The notes under the pieces: generated by a model | Told to the model about the DNA's origin: nothing | The model's input: only the letters and a program-made list of their open reading frames with translations | Databases searched by the model: none | Assembly: GCA_022497145.1 (NCBI GenBank) | Contig: MU385871.1 | Span: 1 to 64,000, forward strand | Length of the DNA stretch: 64,000 bases | Source of the DNA: Rostrohypoxylon terebratum | Taxonomy: Eukaryota; Ascomycota; Sordariomycetes; Xylariales; Hypoxylaceae | Reading direction: 5' to 3' | Shown here: positions 23,848 through 35,421 of the stretch, piece by piece | Layout: every line of letters begins with the position of its first letter | Position numbering within the stretch: the first letter of the stretch is position 1 | Translations under genes and position numbers: made by a program

Positions 23848-24363
23848 TTGTATGCGTAGGTATAACGAATACACGAGGCAAACACCGGTTCAAGGCTCGG
23901 GGAAGGAGAGGACGGACATTGTAGTGAAAAAAAGCGTGTGGCACGGACTCTGTTATTGTAGTGTTGCGTGTTTGGGTCGCAAGAGGTGTTCGGGGGTGTA
24001 GTCGAATAACATGAATTACGATTCTTCAAGATACGAGATGTATTGCGACCTGATAAAAGTAATGTTCTCTAAACTTTTGATCCCTATCAAACCCGTTTCG
24101 AGAAAAAGTCATTTGTTCCATGCATTCTCAGCTAACTATCCCATATTCCTTGTTTTGTTTTCGTATAATCGTATGCATATATGTACACACACAAACTCGC
24201 TTGACCATCTCCAACCATGCATTCATCCCTACACCCGTCGAAAACTCCGGACCATCCAACTCCAGCAAAAGACCCTCGCTCAGATAGTAAAATGCCTGTT
24301 TTCTCACCCCTCCTCCCTCCCTTCCTCTCCTATCCTTATCCTAACCCATACAGTGAGTCTCCC
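23848..24363. other. Convergent 3' region, DOP1 / bZIP
   Basis: 516 bp between two stop codons facing each other, so it should hold both 3' UTRs. An open frame at 24011-24607 runs from here into the antisense of the bZIP coding region and is treated as a shadow. Confidence 0.6.
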
Positions 24364-26413
24364 TCAAAACGCAGCCCCGGGTATCGGTCCCAAAACCCTC
24401 TCCACGGCGCCCTCGAACGCGGCCCGCGATATGACAGCCCCGAAGTGCAGACAGTCGACGGAGGGGGCCAGCTCCGCGCGCACGCGGTCCATGAGCGCCG
24501 CGTTCAGCGCGACGGCGCCGCCGTATAGCCGCGCGATCTCGAACCAGGCTTGCACGGGCGCGAGTTCGGGGCACGAGGCTGGGTTTAGGGTTGTGGCGAG
24601 GTTGTAGAGGGATTCGAGGGTTAGGGCGGGTTCCGTCGTGGGGTTGGGGGTGATGGGTGGGGGGAGGGAGGTGATGCTGGTGCTGGTGTTGGTGGTTTGG
24701 GTGTAGCTTTCAACGTGGTGGGGGTTAGGACTTTGGTGGTTTGCGGGTGGAGGGAGAGGCCAGGATGTTAGGGTCGTGTTGGCGTTGGGGTTGAGATAAT
24801 TCGGGTCGTAGGTAGGAGCCGTGGCGGTTGGTGCTGGTGCTGGTGGGATGGGGGCACCGGAGGCGCCGGCGCCGGCGGAGCAGGATCCGGCGGCGTTGGG
24901 ATCGGCTTGGCGTCGGCGCTCTTTCTCGGCGGCGATTAGCTCCCAGGCTTCGGTGGGCGCGCTGCGCAGAGCGAGGGCGCTGGCCATTAACATGTGGCCG
25001 TTTTCTTTGCCCTCTGGATCGTACTCGTTGTGGTTGTAGTATGAAGGATGGAAATGGTCCCAGCAGATATGTTCTAGCCTAGTTCAAGGGGTGGTGTATT
25101 AGCTTGGTTTCATTGATTTACCTGTAAAGCTTTTGACACTTTGCTTGTATGTTGAAATGAGAGGCGAAATATTCCCCTCGGTATTAAATCATCGTGAAAA
25201 TGGGAAAATGAGCCAACGTACCCTAGGATAAAATTGATGGCATGATCAACCTGCTCCTGTGTCATCGAAATCCCCAAAACTGACCCGGGGAGCCCACTAG
25301 CATCAACGAACTCCCCTCCGCCGACGCTACGAGCCGAAGATGATGACGGTGTTGGCATCCGCTGAACTTGGTACAGCGGACTGTTCACTGAATCAGACGC
25401 AGAAAATAGGCTAACAGTATATTCCGGTTGCGAGAGCGGGAATTCAAGAGCCGGTCCCGCTCCCGGAGCCAAGGCCGGGCCAAGATTAAGACGACGTCGT
25501 ATAGTCTCATTCTCCGTCCTGATAGCCGCGCTCTGACGCTCGGTCTGCTCGATCAGGTCCCGGAGTCGGACGACATCCATCTCCAGCTGCTTCGTGTAAT
25601 TTGCCTTGCGTTCCCTATGCTGTATCTGCGCCTTTCGGACCTGCGCCCTACGGGCCTTGGCCTTATTCAGGTCCGACTCCTGTCCATTGTTGGCATTGCC
25701 ATTGTCGTTCCCATCTTTGCTAGGTCCTAGATAGAAGAACCAGGAGTTAGCTTTGAAGTGCATGGCGAACTCGCCGCCAAGATATCCTCGTATGTAACTA
25801 TTATATAAGAGATGTGTATGTACGTATATGTTGGCGCTAGGCTTTCCTTAACCGTGACATGCAGGTGCTATAGGGGGGCGATCAAGTGAGGTAATAGAGC
25901 CAAGAATGTTGACCATGGGCCAACCTCAGGACTATAAAAGCCGGCGAGACAACCGCTGGGTTGATCCCGCTCACCCTTATAGTTTTCCTCCCCTGGCATC
26001 TACAACGTTTTACATCATTGCCCTGCAGCGGAGTGGAATGGAATTATGTGATTCAGTTTGTTGTAGCCAACCGATACTACGGCTTGGCGACGGGCATCTC
26101 AGCCCTACCTATGACAAATAGTTTCAGCCTAGAAAGGCGAATAGGTGTCCAGGTTTTAATAGAAAGTATGAAGCACCCGGATATATATCGACGCTGATCA
26201 CAATGCCGCTGGGAATATACGCAATGTGTAAGACTGTGACATACCTGCCTGTGCCTCAGGACCGCTTGAGACAAAGGTGATAGATCTCGCAGCCTCTTTC
26301 GTGCGCTTCCAATAGTCGGTAAACGACGGTCTCGAGCTACCTCTTTTAGCACTGCTACCACGAATTTCGGCGCTCCCGTTCTCGTTTGACTCCTCCAATG
26401 ACGAATCGACCAT
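24364..26413 (-). CDS. bZIP transcription factor, atypical basic region
   Basis: Proposed exons are 26413-26245, 25726-25222 and 25078-24364, giving 462 aa. The basic region is residues 78-99, RRAQVRKAQIQHRERKANY, and the zipper begins at Leu104 (Leu111 and later hydrophobic heptads). Counting back from the first zipper leucine, the position of the invariant bZIP Asn (N-x7-R) is Val86, with the Arg at 94. After the zipper come a Ser/Pro linker, a conserved-looking EHICWDHFHPSYYN segment, a long Pro/Asn/Thr-rich region and a structured C-terminus ending with DCLHFGAVISRAAFEGAVER. It is presumably a nuclear DNA-binding factor. Intron 1 is 518 nt, long for this genome. Exon 1 (56 aa) fits in phase, but a start at 25763, just inside the intron, is an alternative. 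Confidence 0.8.
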
Positions 26414-26993
26414 TTTCCTGTGACGACAAAGCAAGCAGGTGTCCGCGAACCCCACGACGCAAAATATGGGTGTATCCGGGGTAGTGGTACGCACGCAATA
26501 GGTAGTAATGGTTTCGTTTATGGTGGTGCGGCCAGAGATGATGGAGGCGAGGCGAATGAAGGATGTAAGCAACGTAACGTGGGGCTCTTCTGTTTCCAAG
26601 GGTGGAGATCGACGATTTGGAATCTGACTCTCCTTTTTGGATTTATGCAAGTCAGCTTCAAGACTCTACAGGGTTGCCTTATTTCAAAGTCTGATGCGTC
26701 GTGATTTGGTAAAAGGCAAAATACGACACCACGCATTTCTCTTTTACCTCTACATCGATGAATATGTAGGTTATTGTCGCCGGAAGATGATGGTACACCG
26801 AAGGGTGATAAGGGGTTGAACATACGGTTAAAAAAATTCAAGGGTGAATTCAAGGGTGATCAGAAAACATCCTTCAGTCAATTCCACTAATCGCCAAATA
26901 CGCCGACCGTAATTACAGGTATCTTCCTTTTTAGCCACCGTACCCCATGCCGACGCCAAACAAGATGCAGTCACGATATACAGGAACCATTTT
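26414..26993. promoter_or_regulatory. bZIP promoter region and RRN3 3' flank
   Basis: 580 bp between the bZIP start and the RRN3 stop, both on the - strand. It should contain the bZIP promoter and the RRN3 3' UTR. No domain-bearing frame is present. Confidence 0.5.
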
Positions 26994-29057
26994 TTACTCA
27001 TCCTCGCCAGCCTCGTCATCGGTGGCAGTATCTTCCTCAACATCCTCGTCCTCGTCGTCTTGCTCATCGTCGCTATCCTCCTCTCTTTCGTCTTGGTTGA
27101 GTCCGGGAATAGGTCGCCAGCTCAAGTAGTCCTGCTCAACCCATCGCTTGCTCACTGGTAGTTGGTACGGATCAAACGGGAAGAATGAACCTAGCTGTTG
27201 CCAACTCTCATCGTTCATGTCGAATGATAAATCTCGTAGGGCGCCTCCACTAGAGTATGCTCCGGCCGAGAATTGTGACAGACGAATACGTTTATTCGAT
27301 TCGATAAGCGGATAGACGTACATGAAGCGGAATCGATGAGCTAGTTTTGCGAACTGTTCGACGATAGTCGGCGAGCAGACCTTTAGGGGGTTGAGTTTAG
27401 AGAATATGTTGCGCCTCATGATATCCTTAATCTCCGCCTCCCATTCGATGTCCTGATCAAGATACGTCGAAAGGTCATCCTGATCTACTTCGTCGGGGAC
27501 AGACTTGATAAGGTCTTGCCATCGGAAACAGTAGATATATAGCAGAGCCTGCATTAACGCATAAAAAGGCGCGTAGCGGCGGACATCTGGTCCGCGGCAT
27601 GAGGTTTCATATAATGCGCGCATCTGATCTAAGTGGTAACCAAGAACCTCAAAGATTTTAATCACGATATGGCCTGGTACATGCGCTCCACGGGCGACAA
27701 AGCTCGCTAAATAAGCAGATGCAGCCTGCTGTAAAATAAGCGGGCGTTGTGATTCGAATGCGATGTTGATGCAAGTGCCGCAGAATGCGTCCATAAGCCT
27801 CTCTGATCGTTGTCCGAAATGGAAGATTAGAAATTGGGTATGTCTAGATTTGATTGTAGGTAAGATGAGGTTAGAGAATTCGGATAGAAGATCCTCAAAC
27901 GCTTCTAAAGCCTCGTCCGAGTCGGGATTGGCGAAGCTTGGTGTGTAAAGCTCGAAGAGAGTATCGAGTATAGAATCCATCTTCTCTATATTCTCCTTTG
28001 CCGTCTTCACGCGGGTATACTCGTTGTCTTCAGATTCGTCGCTGTCTACTGACTCGGCGTCACTTTCGTCAGAGTCCTCTTCATCTTGGTTGCCACTCTC
28101 ACGAGAAGATTTGAGTGCCATAGCCACCATTGCGGCAAGCCTGTCGTCCATATCGTCAAGATCCATCTGCATTTCCACGTCGATTTTGACTAATCGGCTG
28201 ACGATCAGATCCATTATCTCCGCTCTAAGATCAGGGCAGTATGATCGTAATCTTAGGAGATTATCAACATAGGCCATATGAACTCGCTTAGATTCGTCAT
28301 GAAAGGGGTATTTAGTGCCGATGAGGTTTTCTAGGACAGGCTTGGTAGAGGGGAATAGCTGCAAGAGATATCGTAGAGCGACGTGCAATCTTTCCATAAC
28401 GATATCTCTAGTAACCGTTGGGTAATTCGGCACGGCCCAGTCGGATGGTCGCGAATCGGTAAATTTTCCAACGATGGATGTTAAGACCTGAGTCAGGCGA
28501 GCACCTTGCGCGCTGACAAGAGCGGCGAGGAATTGGACGTAGATCTTAGCGAATTGTTCATCTCGTCCAAGCCACTGACATTGTAGAACGCTCTTGACAA
28601 TACCATCGCAGGATTTTCCTAGACGGGGAGAAAAACTTGCGAGCGAGACTAGGTAGACCTTAAGTTCCTGGCGGCGCCTAGCTGGTAGTGTAGGGTCAAC
28701 ATCGTCATCCTCCTCTTCGTCGTACGACGATGTCTGCTTTCCGGATAGAGTATCCTTCAGTATGTCATAGTCCTCGTCATCGCCTTGATCATGGCGTTCC
28801 AAAGCCTTCTTAATCTCTTGTTTGATCTCTTCAACGGAGCGTGCTCCAATCTCGTGGATCTCGGTATTGTTTAGGTCGAACTCGACTTTCTGGCGCTTGC
28901 GGGGACTTTGCGGGTAGTCCATGTTATCGTCGTCAAGCCCCGCATCGTCTCTCGTCCTTCTAACGCCAAGCAATGTTGATGATGATTTGAGAATAGGCTT
29001 AAGCGGTGTAGCAGCCTTCAGGGAGGCCCGAGTAGGTTGCGGAATGGCGCTCGTCAT
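26994..29057 (-). CDS. rrn3: RRN3, RNA polymerase I initiation factor
   Basis: A single-exon frame of 687 aa. RRN3 (TIF-IA) links RNA polymerase I to the core factor at rDNA promoters; it is a nucleolar HEAT-repeat protein. Family signatures include FTDSRPSDWAVPNYPTVTRD, VHMAYVDNLLRLRSYCPDLR, the cysteine-containing block near AFCGTCINIAFESQ, RYAPFYALMQALLYIYCFRW and the C-terminal NPLKVCSPTIVEQFAKLAHR. Acidic stretches at about residues 315-345 (DEEDSDESDAESVDSDESED) and at the extreme C-terminus match the acidic loops seen in this family. The start at 29057 gives a short basic N-terminus with a KRQK-type nuclear signal near residue 55. No intron is needed. Confidence 0.96.
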   Translation of the reverse strand: MTSAIPQPTRASLKAATPLKPILKSSSTLLGVRRTRDDAGLDDDNMDYPQSPRKRQKVEFDLNNTEIHEIGARSVEEIKQEIKKALERHDQGDDEDYDILKDTLSGKQTSSYDEEEDDDVDPTLPARRRQELKVYLVSLASFSPRLGKSCDGIVKSVLQCQWLGRDEQFAKIYVQFLAALVSAQGARLTQVLTSIVGKFTDSRPSDWAVPNYPTVTRDIVMERLHVALRYLLQLFPSTKPVLENLIGTKYPFHDESKRVHMAYVDNLLRLRSYCPDLRAEIMDLIVSRLVKIDVEMQMDLDDMDDRLAAMVAMALKSSRESGNQDEEDSDESDAESVDSDESEDNEYTRVKTAKENIEKMDSILDTLFELYTPSFANPDSDEALEAFEDLLSEFSNLILPTIKSRHTQFLIFHFGQRSERLMDAFCGTCINIAFESQRPLILQQAASAYLASFVARGAHVPGHIVIKIFEVLGYHLDQMRALYETSCRGPDVRRYAPFYALMQALLYIYCFRWQDLIKSVPDEVDQDDLSTYLDQDIEWEAEIKDIMRRNIFSKLNPLKVCSPTIVEQFAKLAHRFRFMYVYPLIESNKRIRLSQFSAGAYSSGGALRDLSFDMNDESWQQLGSFFPFDPYQLPVSKRWVEQDYLSWRPIPGLNQDEREEDSDDEQDDEDEDVEEDTATDDEAGEDE

Positions 29058-30289
29058 AGCGGGTGATAGGAAGAGAATTTAGCCAAGTAAACATGAATGT
29101 ATATAGGTAGCTAGGCTTGTGTTTTCAATTTTCATTAGCAATTATGCCGTATGCGAGCAGTTGAAGATTGTCTTATGCAGTACTCCGGCATACTGGAGGC
29201 CTGGCTGGATCTACTATTTTGCGTTGCTACGATCGGGAGATTCACGCGATCAATAATCAACGAGGCTGCAATTTAAAAAAAAAAAAATCTTACAAAAAAG
29301 CAAAAAGACTAAGATTTCAAGATGACAAAATTTAGACTGCAACGCACAAACACTCGCAGAAAAAAACAGGGGTCTATGGGGGATTGGGGGATAGGAGGGG
29401 CAGTGCGGTCCACTACTTGTGGTCCGTGCACAAATAGAGTTGCCTCCACCAATCAACGCTTTCGGCAGTGGAGGAAGTACTCGTTACCTAAGGTACGACG
29501 GTACGTAAGTCGGGCACCTACTACCTAGTAGGTACAAACTTCACATCAAGAACTCTGAACTCATTTAGCAGTGGAAGTTACCTATCATGATGACCACCAT
29601 ACTAACCGTACCTTCATAAAATTAGAGTTCGTTCTGGTCAATCTTATAATCTTATGCCCACTCAGCCTCATACCAGACCTCAACAATTCCCTTGATAGAA
29701 AAACATCCTGATTAGTAACACTGTTTCCTTTTTTATATATATATTTTTAAAAAAAGTCTGTGTAGTTGGGATCCGTTAGATGACCTAACAAAGATGACGG
29801 CATTTTTACATCCTTTTATTTGGTCCATACGTAAAAGAAACGAAACGGTGCTATATAGCTTGTAATGCTTCAAGGCATTGGGCCGATCCCCGATGCTGAC
29901 AAAGCCGGAATAACTGTCGAACTAAAGCCGAAGCAGAATCTCAAGACTGATCCTGAGAAACGCAGAGAACCGAATACGGGGAGATGAACGCCTCAGGGAA
30001 TCTATCGAAGAGAAAATTGCAGAACCAGTAACCCTTTTTACGCGCAGCCTCATCCATCACTACCTAACCATAGTGAGCCCATCATATACAGGAGAATGAA
30101 GATCCCTATCCCGAGAGTAGTGTGCTGGAGCCCTTGAAATCCCAAATACTTATACACACTTGAAGGGAGCATGACCCGTCTTATGAAAACCGAATATCAA
30201 AGGCCATAGCCAGGCTAGCCAAATATCGACTATCCCATGCCTATACCTATACCCATGTCCATGCCATCTACGGACGCTAAGCGCAAGAC
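29058..30289. promoter_or_regulatory. RRN3 promoter region and HAP3 3' flank
   Basis: 1.2 kb between the RRN3 start and the HAP3 stop. An A-run lies at about 29274-29287 and an AT-rich TATATATATA stretch at about 29737-29755. CTAGTAGGTA-type motifs occur at 29500-29535. No coding sequence is recognised. Confidence 0.5.
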
Positions 30290-31370
30290 TTAATAGGTCT
30301 CGCCGGCCGCGCCGTTATGGCTAGGCTGGGTGTAGATGTAGCCCTCGCCCGATTCGCCGATACCGCCGGTGCCATCACCACCTTGGAAACCAGGTCCTCC
30401 CGCAGCGCCGGATCCGCTGGGCGCGCCTGCCCCGTAACCCTGGCTGTTAGGCCTGTTCTGTTGGTTTTCGCCTCTGTTGGACTGAGACTGCTGGTCATTG
30501 GTTAGCACCGCTCATAAGCGAGGTCTGACGTACAGCCTGCGCAGACCTCGAAGTAAGGGACAACAGGGAATAGTACTTCTCGGTATTTGGAGAGGTAAAT
30601 CTTCAATGCCTCTGCATAGTTCTCGAAGCCGAGAGAAGTCATTGCAAAAAGGATGTCTTCGCCGTTGACAGTTTTCCTCTTTTCCTGATGGCACTTCTCC
30701 GATGCTGCATACGATGTCAGCTTCTTCTACATAGGTACAACATAGTATATCAGGTGGACCACATCGGTCATGTCGACCAGGTCAATATGAGTTAGAAAAA
30801 AAACGAACTTACCTTCGCTGGTGATGAACGAGATGAACTCGCTCACGCACTCTTGCATGCACTCCTTTGCCTCCTTAGCAATCTTGGCATTCTCGGGGAG
30901 AGCAGTCTTCATGATACGGGCAACTGGAGCAAAGTTTCGTATGTTAGCATCGTAGATATCATATCGGTCAGCTTTAGAAGCGCGAGGCGCTTCTGGCGAC
31001 TTAGACGACGAATCGTGAGACATGGGCACCCTTCTGCTGATGCGCGGCTGTCTCGAACTAAGGGGCCATAAAGCACCAATTGACGGACGCGCCGCGGTCA
31101 GAGCTCCGCTTCAGCGACGAGCAGCTTTGCTTGCAGACGGTTGACCTTGGGCGCACCAAATCAGAGACAAGAGTCGTCGGAGGGTCTCAACTCACCATTG
31201 GCTATGGGCAACCACCTGTCCTGCTCTTTTACCTCGAACTCATAGGCGAGGCCAGAGCCGTGTGGGTCCTGAGGGTCGTTCATCTGTGCTTCATCGTCGG
31301 GTGATTGTACACCTGGCTCAACATGCTTTGGAGGCGATTGAAGGGGAGGCGATTGAGGGGAGTCCGACAT
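30290..31370 (-). CDS. hapC: HAP3 / NF-YB, CCAAT-binding factor subunit
   Basis: Four exons, 31370-31196, 30923-30813, 30704-30577 and 30490-30290, encode 204 aa. The histone-fold domain (about residues 51-145) is the conserved core: [18 protein letters not shown], then [20 protein letters not shown], then [20 protein letters not shown] and [20 protein letters not shown]. These match NF-YB almost residue for residue, including the block that contacts CCAAT DNA. The tail is Gln/Gly-rich. With the HAP2 and HAP5 subunits it binds CCAAT boxes and, in filamentous fungi, joins iron and redox control through HapX; neither partner is in this window. The introns are phase-consistent, and intron 3 uses a GTACTA donor with a GCTAAC branch point. 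No exon alone carries the full domain. Confidence 0.96.
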
Positions 31371-31789
31371 ATTTGGCTACCTGCAGCGGGTGGTAGCTTT
31401 TGGAAAATTTTCTTGGACTGCCAGCTCGCACACAGCTGGTTACAAGGTAGAGATGATGTGTCCCTGCCTCTGACACGTTGCAAAGGTAGGGCTTGCAACT
31501 CTGAAGAGCGGCTTAGCTGCAGACGAAATGCGTGAATCCTGCCCTGTCGCGGGTCCCCAGAATTATGGCCTAGAGCTATTTACTTGTTCCCGTGTCCCGT
31601 CTTCCGCGTTTGGTAAGCCCTGTCTCTCGCGAACCTTTCGGGCTATGACGGAATCTGCAGTTTGGCAGAAACGGTTAAGGAATATATTTGATGTGATGTG
31701 AATGGATTGGATGGAAGGATGCGTATGCAGATAGCCTGACCTTGGTATACTGTACAGTCTGTACTATACCGTAGCGTTCTTTTCGCGTA

Positions 31790-31880
31790 GTGTGCAGTGT
31801 GTGCAGCGTGTGCGAGTGTGCGTGTGTGCGTGTGTGTAGTGAGTTGTAGACTGTAGTAGTGTGGTGGTGGTGTTTGGTGT
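31790..31880. repeat. GT-rich low-complexity run
   Basis: Interrupted GTGTGC/GTGTGT units followed by GTAGTAGTGTGGTGGTGG. On the - strand this is a CA-rich run about 420 bp upstream of the HAP3 start codon. Confidence 0.7.
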
Positions 31881-34690
31881 ACGGTACAAAGGCGAGACGT
31901 GACTTTTGTGTGGATTGATTTGATGGAGATTGTGGATGTAAGAAAGGAATGGGCAGGATGCGATCTGGGTTACTACAGTACGTACTTTTTACGTACCTCA
32001 AGTACCTCACGTACCTTCCCTTAGGTCCGGGTTTGTATTGGCCAGACTTGGGAAGAGCGGGGTGTGTTTTGTGGAGTCACTTCTCTCTTTTAGCAGACGC
32101 CGAGGGTTGCGTTACTGAGGAGACCCGCTGTTTCCTTTTCACATCCGTGCAATCGACTTATTTCCTTCTGTAGCTTCTTCGTACAGTAGTGTAGGTATTA
32201 TTATGGATGTTTTACCTTTTAGCGCTCGACGGCAGCTACCCAGACTGCCAGACTAAAGCAAGATCGCCTTGCTGCATTTTGCAGATGGATGTACTTTATA
32301 TCTATTACATTACATAATATACAGATATAGCATTGAAGTGTGTACAAACTTTGAAGGCACCCATGTGCACTTGTATTGACGTATGTAAGTACTACTATAA
32401 TAATATAAATACCTAGTATCCATGGATGTTGTTTTCAAGGCATGGGAAATTCACGTTGCGTTTTTGGCCACTAATAGACAAATGCGGTTGCCCTGGTCTT
32501 TTGTACATGTACTTGGTTAACTAAGTACCTCAAATAAGAAAGTGACCTTCCATACATACGTATGTTACACACACGCGGACCGGAAAGTCCTAAGTCGCTT
32601 CCTACAGCTTTGTATTTTAGACTTGATATGGAGAGGCTCGGCTCATTAAGTCATGACGGAGGCGGAAACGGGCTTTGGGGGGCAGGTTTCTGGAAAAGTC
32701 TCAGTTCTAAGTGGGATGCATATGAGTGGATTCCGAGCTGGCTGGCTGCATAGCGCGTTATCAGCACAGCATGTATGTATGCAAGTTGAAAGATGCTGTT
32801 TTCACTATTCCCATACCTTTAGTAGGTACCTACCTACATAATTGCTTGTTGTGATTACGTAGGCACTTCGAAGTCTACTAGGTAGTACTCTCTGTCCAAC
32901 TTTCTTAATCTCTATCATAAACATCCTATATATCAGATCTCAGCAGGCGTGGTATATAGTAGGCAGGACGAGATCTTTAGATACGGGGTCTACAAGACTC
33001 TTTAGATACCTAGAAAGGTTTGGGTCCAAGTTCGAAAACGGACACCCACAGAAAAGATGGGCATTCATGGATGTATACCTAAGGACGGTAGAAGAGCTGT
33101 ACAATTGCGTGGGGTACATGCAGCAGACCCTTTAATGAAGACTCAGTACCTATTAAGAACATTGGGTAACTCCGAAAAAGATTGGACGTTAATAATAGAT
33201 TCTTAATCAAATTTAGTGATTCATGAACAGGTGGCTAGCTATAGGCGGGATGAGAAGAAATAATAGCGGGAATAATATCGGAAGGAGACAGCGTAATAGA
33301 TAGGTCTCGCCACATGGGAAGAATCGAAAAAAGCAGGAAAGCGTTTTGGAGGTGTTCCATTATTAGAGGCGGGAAGTTAAACTGTAAACCAGAGCCCGCT
33401 CTGCTATTGAAATGCCTGTAACTTTGGAAGTGGTGATCGTCTTCGTCACACAACTTTGGAAACTTCCTTCTACATTTCACTCGGGATTCACTTATCACAT
33501 ACAGAACTAACTCAAATAATTCAAAATTCCATACTTCTTACACCTTACATCTTACATCATTACATCCTTACATCCACCTCCTCTAGAATGATACGGAGCA
33601 TATCAACCCCGCGGATCATCCTTTTCATAATCGCTGTGCGTGTTCCATCGGACGCAGCACTCTACGTCTCCAAGATGTAGCATGCCACCATATCCGCCAA
33701 GCCAACAAGTGGGCATATTTTACCTCAGGGTCAGAGGGTCAAGCCGACCGGCCCATGTATATCCTATGTATTTCATACATGAGGCGGTGTGAAGATGGGT
33801 TGCCACAAGTGGGATGAACATATGATGTTGAAAAATCGCAGCCTACATTGTCCTCCTATTATCGGCCTTCCATTAGCCATCTTTTAGGAGGTACCTGTCG
33901 ACACCGACTCCATACCCGTCGTGATCAATGTGCAACCCGACATCCTCACTATAGAGATGAGACAGAGAATGGAGGGTGAATCTCATTGCTGATTTGACAA
34001 TCTCTCAAATAAACAGTTGTCCGACATATGTGCCTACCCGACAGGAACAGGAGGCACAGCCTGGTTTACGGTTCTTCAATCTTGGGGGCCAAGGCACCTG
34101 TCTGGACAATAGTCTGAGAAATTCAAGATGAAGAGGACCTAGGGGTTCGCATTAATTCGTCATACCAGCCAATTGTAATATTTGGCGCCGACTTGAAGTT
34201 CTGATTGGAAGTAAAAGCTGATTTCTAGTTCAGGGCATCTTCCTCTCCCGGAATGTGGAGAAGGGAATGATAGGCCTCGAGGGCTTCGCAAGTTCTGGCG
34301 TATAATTGCCGTCATCAATCACTGAATCCTGGTAACCCGTAAAATGAACTCCTAATGTCTTGGCTGGCCAGCCCTGCAAAGATGTATAGATGCGATTTTA
34401 ACCTATACGTCTTCGAGCCTTCTATAACGAAACCCGCATTGCTACGCTACCGACATGCACGTTGTATGCGGCCTAACTGTGTCCCACGAACCTACATACA
34501 TGTACGTACGTAGGTACGATCCCGTGGATGCCCAATCGTCGGAAGCAAGACCAACCCTGTAATCAATTCATCTACTACAATTGGGGAAGATATTATATTC
34601 ATATATGTATCTAGGGCGCAATGTATCTAAATTAGCTATGAGATATACTAAAACAGGAGGAACCGGTGTATTGGGAAGGCAACTCATTGG

Positions 34691-34725
34691 CAACCTACCT
34701 ACCTAGGTCCTAGGACCTAGGTATG
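34691..34725. repeat. CCTAGG palindrome cluster
   Basis: Three CCTAGG hexamers in 25 bp, flanked by CTACCTAC on the left and GTATGTATG on the right. It is the densest example of a motif that recurs in intergenic DNA of this window. Confidence 0.75.
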
Positions 34726-35399
34726 TATGGGATGTATGGGTGGATGGAGGTGCCTTTCAACAGCCCCGAAGCTCTTCCGTCCGGTTCGGAAAAGGGCGTA
34801 GGATTTATTCCCCCCATCTTTCCTTCCGGATCTTCACCCTGCTGACATTTGGGCAGAGGTGCAGCCGTGCAAAGTTCACCAAGTACTCGTACTAGGTATG
34901 TAATTCCTTCTTCATGCCGACTCCAATCTACCTTCATTCGACCGAGGTACTTACATGATTTCCGTTTCCACCAGCCTGCCCGTGAGTCCCGTATCACATC
35001 GAGGCTACCCTAGCAGTTGCAGAAAGCCAGAAAATCTACAAGTTGGGTCGAGTTTGCAATCAAGATCGTAGTAGTCTTTATCGTCACTCCCCTCCATGGC
35101 CTTATCCATCGCTACTATACACATATACACATCAATGATACAACTTATAGCATGCAAGTCTTAGTTGGGTAACTTACCATTTACTTAGTCTAGCAAGACG
35201 GCCGACGCTCTTGTTTCAGCCAGGCAGATCGCAAGCTACCGTCAACGACACGTTGGCATTTAACCCGGGCCATCGCCGGCGCTCCAGGAGCTGTCATGTG
35301 GCGTGTGGAGCTTAAAAATGCAGGCTAAGCACCCCCGCCCTCGGATCATCTGCCGATTAATGAGATAGTTGATAATTATTCATACCGTTAGGCCTACTT

Positions 35400-35421
35400 T
35401 ACTTTATTTTATTTTATTTTA
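35400..35421. repeat. TTTTA pentamer microsatellite
   Basis: About four tandem copies of TTTTA/ATTTT in the gene-poor block. Confidence 0.75.

Noticed and set aside
24011..24607. 198-codon + strand frame overlapping the bZIP 3' end
   Set aside because: The last third is antisense to a low-complexity bZIP tail and the rest has no domain or splice support.
33235..33498. 87-codon frame with a hydrophobic segment on the - strand
   Set aside because: Too short, no supporting splice structure or family resemblance.
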